This document shows positions 10,511-14,419 of a stretch of 14,419 nucleotides of DNA, piece by piece (position 1 is the first letter of the stretch; each line of letters opens with the position of its first letter). The notes under the pieces are model-generated. The model was not told where the DNA came from. It ran no database searches and worked only from the letters and a program-made list of their open reading frames with translations. The DNA is from Smittium mucronatum. Its lineage: Eukaryota; Kickxellomycota; Harpellomycetes; Harpellales; Legeriomycetaceae. The translations under genes and the position numbers were made by a program. Where the stretch lies: contig LSSL01004731.1 of the NCBI GenBank assembly GCA_001953115.1, forward strand, positions 1-14,419, read 5' to 3'.

Positions 10511-10587
10511 TAAAATAATCAGATTTGGCAGGAGAGCCAAATTTATCAGACAGGTAAAATATTTGTCAAATTATCAAAGGGATTATC
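10511..10587 (-). repeat. Right terminal repeat of MULE-type element
   Basis: This is the inverted partner of 7569-7648. The sub-motif TGTCTGATAA occurs twice on the minus strand within and just outside it (near 10592 and 10552), suggesting internal repetition of a protein-binding or end sequence. Confidence 0.5.
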
Positions 10588-10689
10588 AGACATTTTAAAT
10601 TTCTACCGGTTTTTTACTATTTAACCCTGATTCAGACCAGTTTGTTTCATCCATATTAGTTTATTAATATAAAATATAATTACACTTTA

Positions 10690-10980
10690 TTAAAAATATA
10701 TAAGAAAAGTGAACCTTTCAGTTTTTATGAACAATAACCAGATAGACCGAATGTTTAAATAATTTAGCAGAATACAATAAAAAGAAAACATTCGTCCCTC
10801 TGATAAATTATTATATGTTGCCAAATTCTGGTTCATGGTGAAAGTAAGGGCCTTTTCACAAGTATTAAAACGGATATTTCTTGAGTATAATATGGGAGAT
10901 CCTTTCGAAGACCAGACTTTTTTTTACTGTGCATACTGTTGGCTATACTTGAATCTATAAAAAAGCCAGTCCAATAAAAA
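10690..10980 (-). pseudogene. Tc1/mariner-type (DDE_3) transposase relic
   Basis: This is part of the catalytic domain of a Tc1/mariner-superfamily transposase. On the minus strand, LFIDSSIANSMHSKKK (about 10962-10915) corresponds to the conserved FIDExxF...R block. After a one-base shift the frame 10923-10690 continues VWSSKGSPILYSRNIRF, TCEKALTFTMNQNLATYNNL, SEGRMFSF, ILLNYL. That matches the usual order: W-x-x-K/R-G, a variable loop, two beta strands, EG-x-x-N-x-x-x-F, then L. The IDE glutamate reads Ser. Upstream, a third frame has RSGVNLFGNSKYEF (about 11080-11040), possibly what is left of the RSGRPR linker. The rest of the N-terminal DNA-binding part and the C-terminal DD/DE end are not recognisable. 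The assignment rests on motif spacing read by eye. Confidence 0.55.
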
Positions 10981-11370
10981 TAGAAAAACATGCTGGCTCT
11001 AATAAATTACAACACTTACCAGTAGAAAATCAGCCTCTAAAATTCATATTTTGAATTGCCGAATAAATTAACACCGGACCTTATCTCAATCTTTCCAAAT
11101 TAGGAAAATAGGTAAGTGTCCGCTCTCTAAGAGAATCTCCCATATAATATGTCTGTTAAATAAAGATACGACAAATCTTTAACCCCGAAATTGGGAAATA
11201 GAAGATATTTTTTTATCGTCATATTTTAGACTTATAAGAGAACATTATAAACCAAAAAATAATAGCACTTTTTGGCTAATGAATATATTCATATTTTTGA
11301 ACAAAATCTAATTAACTTTTACTCGCTAATATACGAAGTCTCGTTAGTTTATTTAACCAGTTTTGATAAT

Positions 11371-11643
11371 ATTTTAAAGGGGAAATTGAAAAAATAGACA
11401 AAATTAAAAATATTTCCTAAAGCGGTTTGATTTAATTGATTGATTGATTATATAGCGAATAGAAATTACATCTAATCCTTTGCTTATTATTTGGCAACTC
11501 CACCAAATCAATATGCTTTAATTTCTTACATCGTCTTTACTTGCACATCTTACTACACCCAGAAAAAAATCCACAGTTTTCCCTCATTTTAATTTTAACT
11601 TATGGAAGTCTACATTATACAGAAGTATGTTGAGCAAAAATTT
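11371..11643 (+). repeat. Left arm of long inverted repeat
   Basis: The outer end is AAAGGGGAAATTG, followed by ATTTCCTAAAGCGGTTTG, three ATTG/TGAT units, and an inner end at GTTGAGCAAAAATTT. Long gap-free blocks are shared with the right arm. Confidence 0.9.
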
Positions 11644-12127
11644 GAATGTAGGTAAGTATTTTGGAGCTATTTAACAAAAGTAAAGGGATTATCTTGAATA
11701 TAATAAATGCAATTATTATCTTTATACACTCAATACCATCATAGTTTTGATGTCTGGTTTGTTATTAATTCTAAACCCCGCTGGCTACGAATTTTATTAT
11801 AAAGTGAATTAAGGCTATATTAGATTCAAAAAAAAAAACTTTTTGAATTAAATATTTGTTTCTAGTTTCAATATATTCAAATTGGAATCATTTTTTGAAC
11901 CCTAGGGAAATTTTTTATCCACTTTTTTATCATATTCTTGAAATATGATAAAGGCATATAAAACTAACCAATTCCAAAAAAATAACCTAATTCTTGGTGA
12001 AAAAATAAGTTATATTTCCAATAAATGTAAAGCATATCACACCAATAGAAAAATTATAGGTAAAAAAAAATAAAATTTTCGAACAAGTCGTTAAAACCTT
12101 TAACTTTTATTCTATTCCTAAGAAAAC

Positions 12128-12142
12128 ATATATATATATATA
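12128..12142. repeat. (AT)n microsatellite
   Basis: Fifteen bases alternate A and T inside the long-arm element. Confidence 0.9.
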
Positions 12143-13093
12143 AACCAAAGTTAAGTTTGAAATTCGTGATTAAGATATACGATTAAATATACTATTGTTA
12201 TTCGATGTTTGTTAATTTAAATGGATCCTTCTTAAATATTCTCTAAAAAGAAGCCTTTCTATTTTATATTGAACCATACGTAATATTAAGGGTCCAATTT
12301 ATATTTTTATATTTCTCGAGCATAAATAAAGACTATATACCTAAATTTTATCAAAAGCATCATTAATAATGTAAAAAATGAGTGTCATATTAAAGATCCT
12401 GGATTGAGTTTATTTTTCAATCTCAACATTTGATTATTTTTTAGATAAAATATTATGAATGGGCTTGATATATATGATATAAGGCTCGATTTTTTTCAAG
12501 AAAAATCAACATCAAGGTCAATTCAAAACTTAGTCTTATTTAAAATGTTCAGGTATTTTTATTTATAGAAGAAATAGTTTATAAAATGTAATATTTATTT
12601 TTTTAATAAATTAATTATTCTTAAATTCCAAGTAAAAATATATTATATTTGATAAGTATTAAATTAAAAATCAAGATAATTTAAAATATACAGTGTAAAG
12701 GGGAATATGAGATATTAACGTATTTTTAACTTAATATTTCAAGAAGACGAACTTTTGATCTTTATGCATAAATTTTCAGAAATCAAAAAGCCTTTTTCAT
12801 CTCTCACCCGCTTAATCCTACAAGAATTCTTTGTTACCAAAAGAATTCGAGTTATTTTTTAGCGTGTAGTATAATTTTATGATCAATAAAGTTCAATATT
12901 CTTTAAATCTATGAAAATTGAAATTTATCGTCTTAAATCTGGTTTTCATTTTATTGAAATTATCTATTCAATAGAATGCTAATGAAACTTAAATATTTGT
13001 GACTAAAATTAAATAAAATCCTGGTTTTAGGAATATTAAAAAATAAATGGAAAAACCAAATCCTATGTTTCTATTGAGGGTTAGACTCAGTGT

Positions 13094-13397
13094 AAATCTT
13101 TGCTCAACATACTTCTGTATAATGTAGACTTCCATAAGTTAAAATTAAAATGGGGGTAACTGTGGATTTTTTCTGGGTTTAGTAAGATGGGCAAGTAAAG
13201 ACGATGTAAGAAATTAAAGCATATTGATTTGGTGGAGCTGCCAAATAATAAGCAAAATATTAGATATAATTTCTATTCGCTATATAATCAATCAATCAAT
13301 TAAATCAAACCGCTTTAGGAAATATTTTTAATTTTGAATATTTTTGCAATTATTTTGTAAAATCTGTCTATTTTTGCAATTTCCCCCATTTTAAAAT
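13094..13397 (-). repeat. Right arm of long inverted repeat
   Basis: This is the inverted partner of 11371-11643. Its outer end has GGGGG where the left arm has GGGG, and it contains the extra 30-bp block. It lies about 260 bp downstream of the GH16 stop codon. Confidence 0.9.
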
Positions 13398-13657
13398 CAA
13401 AGATATTTTAGCAGGTGGTTTAACCCACACTCTTTATGATTGATCTTTTTATTTTTCTATTTTTCCCAAAATAAAATTTCTTACTCCACAATCAGGAATT
13501 TTAAAAAACTTTCGAATGTGATTTGAAAAGGATAAAAAATGAAAGCGATGGAAAATCTTGCACCTTCAATTGTAGTTGCATTTTTCGAAAATTTGTAAAT
13601 TGAAAAAAATCAAATTCAAATTAATATTTATCAACCAAGGAAAAAAATTTCAAAAAA
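13398..13657 (-). other. 3' flank of the GH16 gene
   Basis: There is no gene here. Read on the minus strand it is the region after the GH16 stop codon. An AATAAA occurs on that strand (13448-13453), about 205 bases after the stop. It could serve as a polyadenylation signal, but such hexamers are expected by chance in sequence this A/T-rich. Confidence 0.35.
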
Positions 13658-14419
13658 TTATGTATAGTGGGTAAACTTAATCCATTTCATATAGGCAACT
13701 TTAGGACCGGCTGAATAGTCAGGTTTTCCTACAGCAGCCCCGAATCTCGAATATGACCATACTCCAAATATTACTTTGTCTCCAGCTAGTGAGGGGAAAG
13801 TGTTGGAATTAGCTTTTTTCAAAGTCCGAACAATTTTTCCATCAAGATACCAATTGATAGAATCAGTTAATATTTCAACTGAATAAATGTGGTAATCAAG
13901 GGAAAGATCGACATTACTTGAAATGGATGTGGGTGCCTTATCTATTGCAACACCCTTTGAAAAGTACATAGAGAGAAAACTTTTTGGAGAATTACCCAGA
14001 AATTCAATATTTATTTCATCTTTTCTCTGACCATAAAAATCAATGGCAGTAACTACTCCAGGTCCTTTGGCTATCTTCAATTTAGCTTCATATTTACCTG
14101 TAACGATTTTACGTTGATAAATTAGATCAGTACCGCATCTTGAATCTATTCGCATCTCCAGAGTTCTGTTATAGATTATTGCATTTCTCGAACAATACTC
14201 GATTACCAAATCACGAATGCCTGAACCGTTTTCGAAATCATAGGTATATACCAAGGACGTTGGAGTTGGAGTTGATCTTGATTGTGTTGTCGAGGTTGGA
14301 ATTGCTGTAGTTGAAACTTTATGTTCAGTGGACTCATGCTTAAAAGATTCGTGCTCTGTATCCTCATGCTTAGAAGATTCGTGCTCTGTGTGTTCATGCT
14401 TAGAAGATTCGTGCTCTGT
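13658..14419 (-). CDS. GH16 (Crh/Utr2-like) glycosidase, N-terminus beyond right edge
   Basis: This appears to be a cell-wall glycosyl hydrolase or transglycosylase. Fungal Crh/Utr2 relatives join chitin to glucan outside the cell. The frame is open to the window edge, so 253 C-terminal residues are visible and the start is not seen. Residues 1-34 are a 10-residue repeat (TEHESSKHED type), 35-55 a Thr/Pro/Ser linker, and 56-253 the GH16 beta-jelly-roll domain. In that domain lie GKYEAKLKIAKGPGVV, the active-site strand DEINIEFLG (134-142), YHIYSVEI, INWYLDGKIVRT (188-199) and VIFGVWSY. The family motif is E-x-D-x-E; here the nucleophile Glu135 and acid/base Glu139 remain, but the middle Asp is Asn137. 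The C-terminus (WIKFTHYT) has no hydrophobic GPI-type tail. No intron is evident. Any signal peptide lies off the window. The 198-residue frame opening at a TTG (14252-14254) is not a real start. Confidence 0.9.
   Translation of the reverse strand, partial: TEHESSKHEHTEHESSKHEDTEHESFKHESTEHKVSTTAIPTSTTQSRSTPTPTSLVYTYDFENGSGIRDLVIEYCSRNAIIYNRTLEMRIDSRCGTDLIYQRKIVTGKYEAKLKIAKGPGVVTAIDFYGQRKDEINIEFLGNSPKSFLSMYFSKGVAIDKAPTSISSNVDLSLDYHIYSVEILTDSINWYLDGKIVRTLKKANSNTFPSLAGDKVIFGVWSYSRFGAAVGKPDYSAGPKVAYMKWIKFTHYT
14318..14419 (-). repeat. 30-bp in-frame tandem repeat in the GH16 gene
   Basis: Three full 30-bp units (14419-14390, 14389-14360, 14359-14330) and a partial fourth (14329-14318) encode Thr-Glu-His-Glu-Ser-(Ser/Phe)-Lys-His-Glu-(His/Asp/Ser). 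The array continues to the window edge, so its full copy number is unknown. Units differ by only a few bases, which suggests recent expansion. A second minus-strand frame (14397-14203) is open across the same repeat and is an overlap artefact. Confidence 0.95.

Larger units (their letters stand above)
7566..10592 (-). mobile_element. Degenerate MULE-type DNA transposon
   Basis: This is an approximately 3-kb unit. Its transposase relic lies on the minus strand, and diverged inverted repeats are visible at both ends (7569-7648 and 10511-10587). I judge the arms about 70% identical by eye. I could not find a 9-bp target-site duplication, so the outer limits are approximate. Sequence between the left arm and the relic (7650-8793) holds no recognised gene; the longest hydrophobic frame is at 8402-8533. 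Mutator-like elements are known for long terminal repeats and a single large transposase, which fits this layout. Confidence 0.55.
11371..13397. mobile_element. Element with very long terminal inverted repeats
   Basis: Arms of about 273 bp (11371-11643) and 304 bp (13094-13397) are inverted copies differing at scattered sites and by one indel of about 30 bp. The right arm carries an extra block in which TATTTTTGCAATT is repeated at 13339-13351 and 13369-13381. The interior (11644-13093) is A/T-rich with no recognised transposase. The longest protein-like frame begins at an ATG near 12455 (MNGLDIYDIRLDFFQE, SIQNLVLF), is about 38 codons long and is of unknown kind. Target-site duplications are not clear; the shared ATATTTTA at 11369-11376 and 13403-13410 is probably chance. 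The arms lack obvious coding content. It could be a non-autonomous transposon, a foldback element or an inverted duplication. Confidence 0.75.

Noticed and set aside
10886..11149. Inverted 18-mers (16/18) around GGGAGAT at 10886-10903 and 11132-11149
   Set aside because: The match stops abruptly on both sides and lies partly inside the Tc1 relic, so it does not define element ends.
11369..13410. ATATTTTA on both sides of the long-arm element as an 8-bp target duplication
   Set aside because: The octamer is pure A/T and would leave unequal ends (about 15 extra bases on the right).
14203..14397. 64-codon minus-strand frame (Asn/Gln/Leu/Ser-rich)
   Set aside because: It overlaps the GH16 gene in another frame and is open only because the 30-bp repeat and linker are stop-free in two frames.
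1..14419. CRISPR array, bacterial operon or phage module
   Set aside because: No regularly spaced repeats with spacers, no ribosome-binding-site-led gene clusters, and the recognisable genes are eukaryotic transposases and a fungal-type GH16.

Overview
This window is very A+T-rich, gene-poor and eukaryotic in character. It holds one intact-looking coding sequence, which is cut by the right edge. Most of the rest is decayed DNA transposons and A/T-rich sequence in which I can support no gene. A fungal-type GH16 (Crh/Utr2-like) cell-wall enzyme without visible introns, beside relics of DDE_4, MULE and Tc1/mariner transposases, would fit a large, sparse, A+T-rich fungal or microsporidian-type genome. 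That placement is inference; nothing here (no rRNA, tRNA or housekeeping gene) proves it.

Layout, left to right. Positions 1-680 are somewhat richer in G+C and carry broken minus-strand reading frames of unknown origin. At 1752-2726 lies a DDE_4 (PIF/Harbinger or IS5-like) transposase relic on the plus strand, broken by stops and frameshifts. At 3352-3480 is a purine-rich low-complexity tract with a 7-bp repeat. At 3947-4863 is a 917-bp element with 68-bp terminal inverted repeats (64/68 identical by eye), bounded by TA and without an ORF, i.e. a MITE-like element. Positions 4864-7431 hold nothing I can support as a gene. At 7566-10592 is an approximately 3-kb element with diverged terminal repeats, enclosing a minus-strand MULE transposase relic (8794-10037) that has lost two likely catalytic aspartates. 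At 10690-10980 is a minus-strand Tc1/mariner (DDE_3) transposase relic. At 11371-13397 is an approximately 2-kb element with arms of about 270-300 bp that are nearly identical and inverted, with no transposase recognised inside. At 13658-14419 is the minus-strand GH16 gene, missing its N-terminus.

The genes do not form a pathway. At least five different mobile elements, several clearly dead, have accumulated beside one host gene. The two best-preserved repeats (3947-4863 and 11371-13397) have much more similar arms than the MULE-type element, so they are probably the youngest insertions. The point of most biological interest is the GH16 protein: its usual E-x-D-x-E catalytic motif reads E-I-N-I-E, and its domain follows a His/Glu/Ser/Lys 10-residue repeat and a Thr/Pro/Ser linker.
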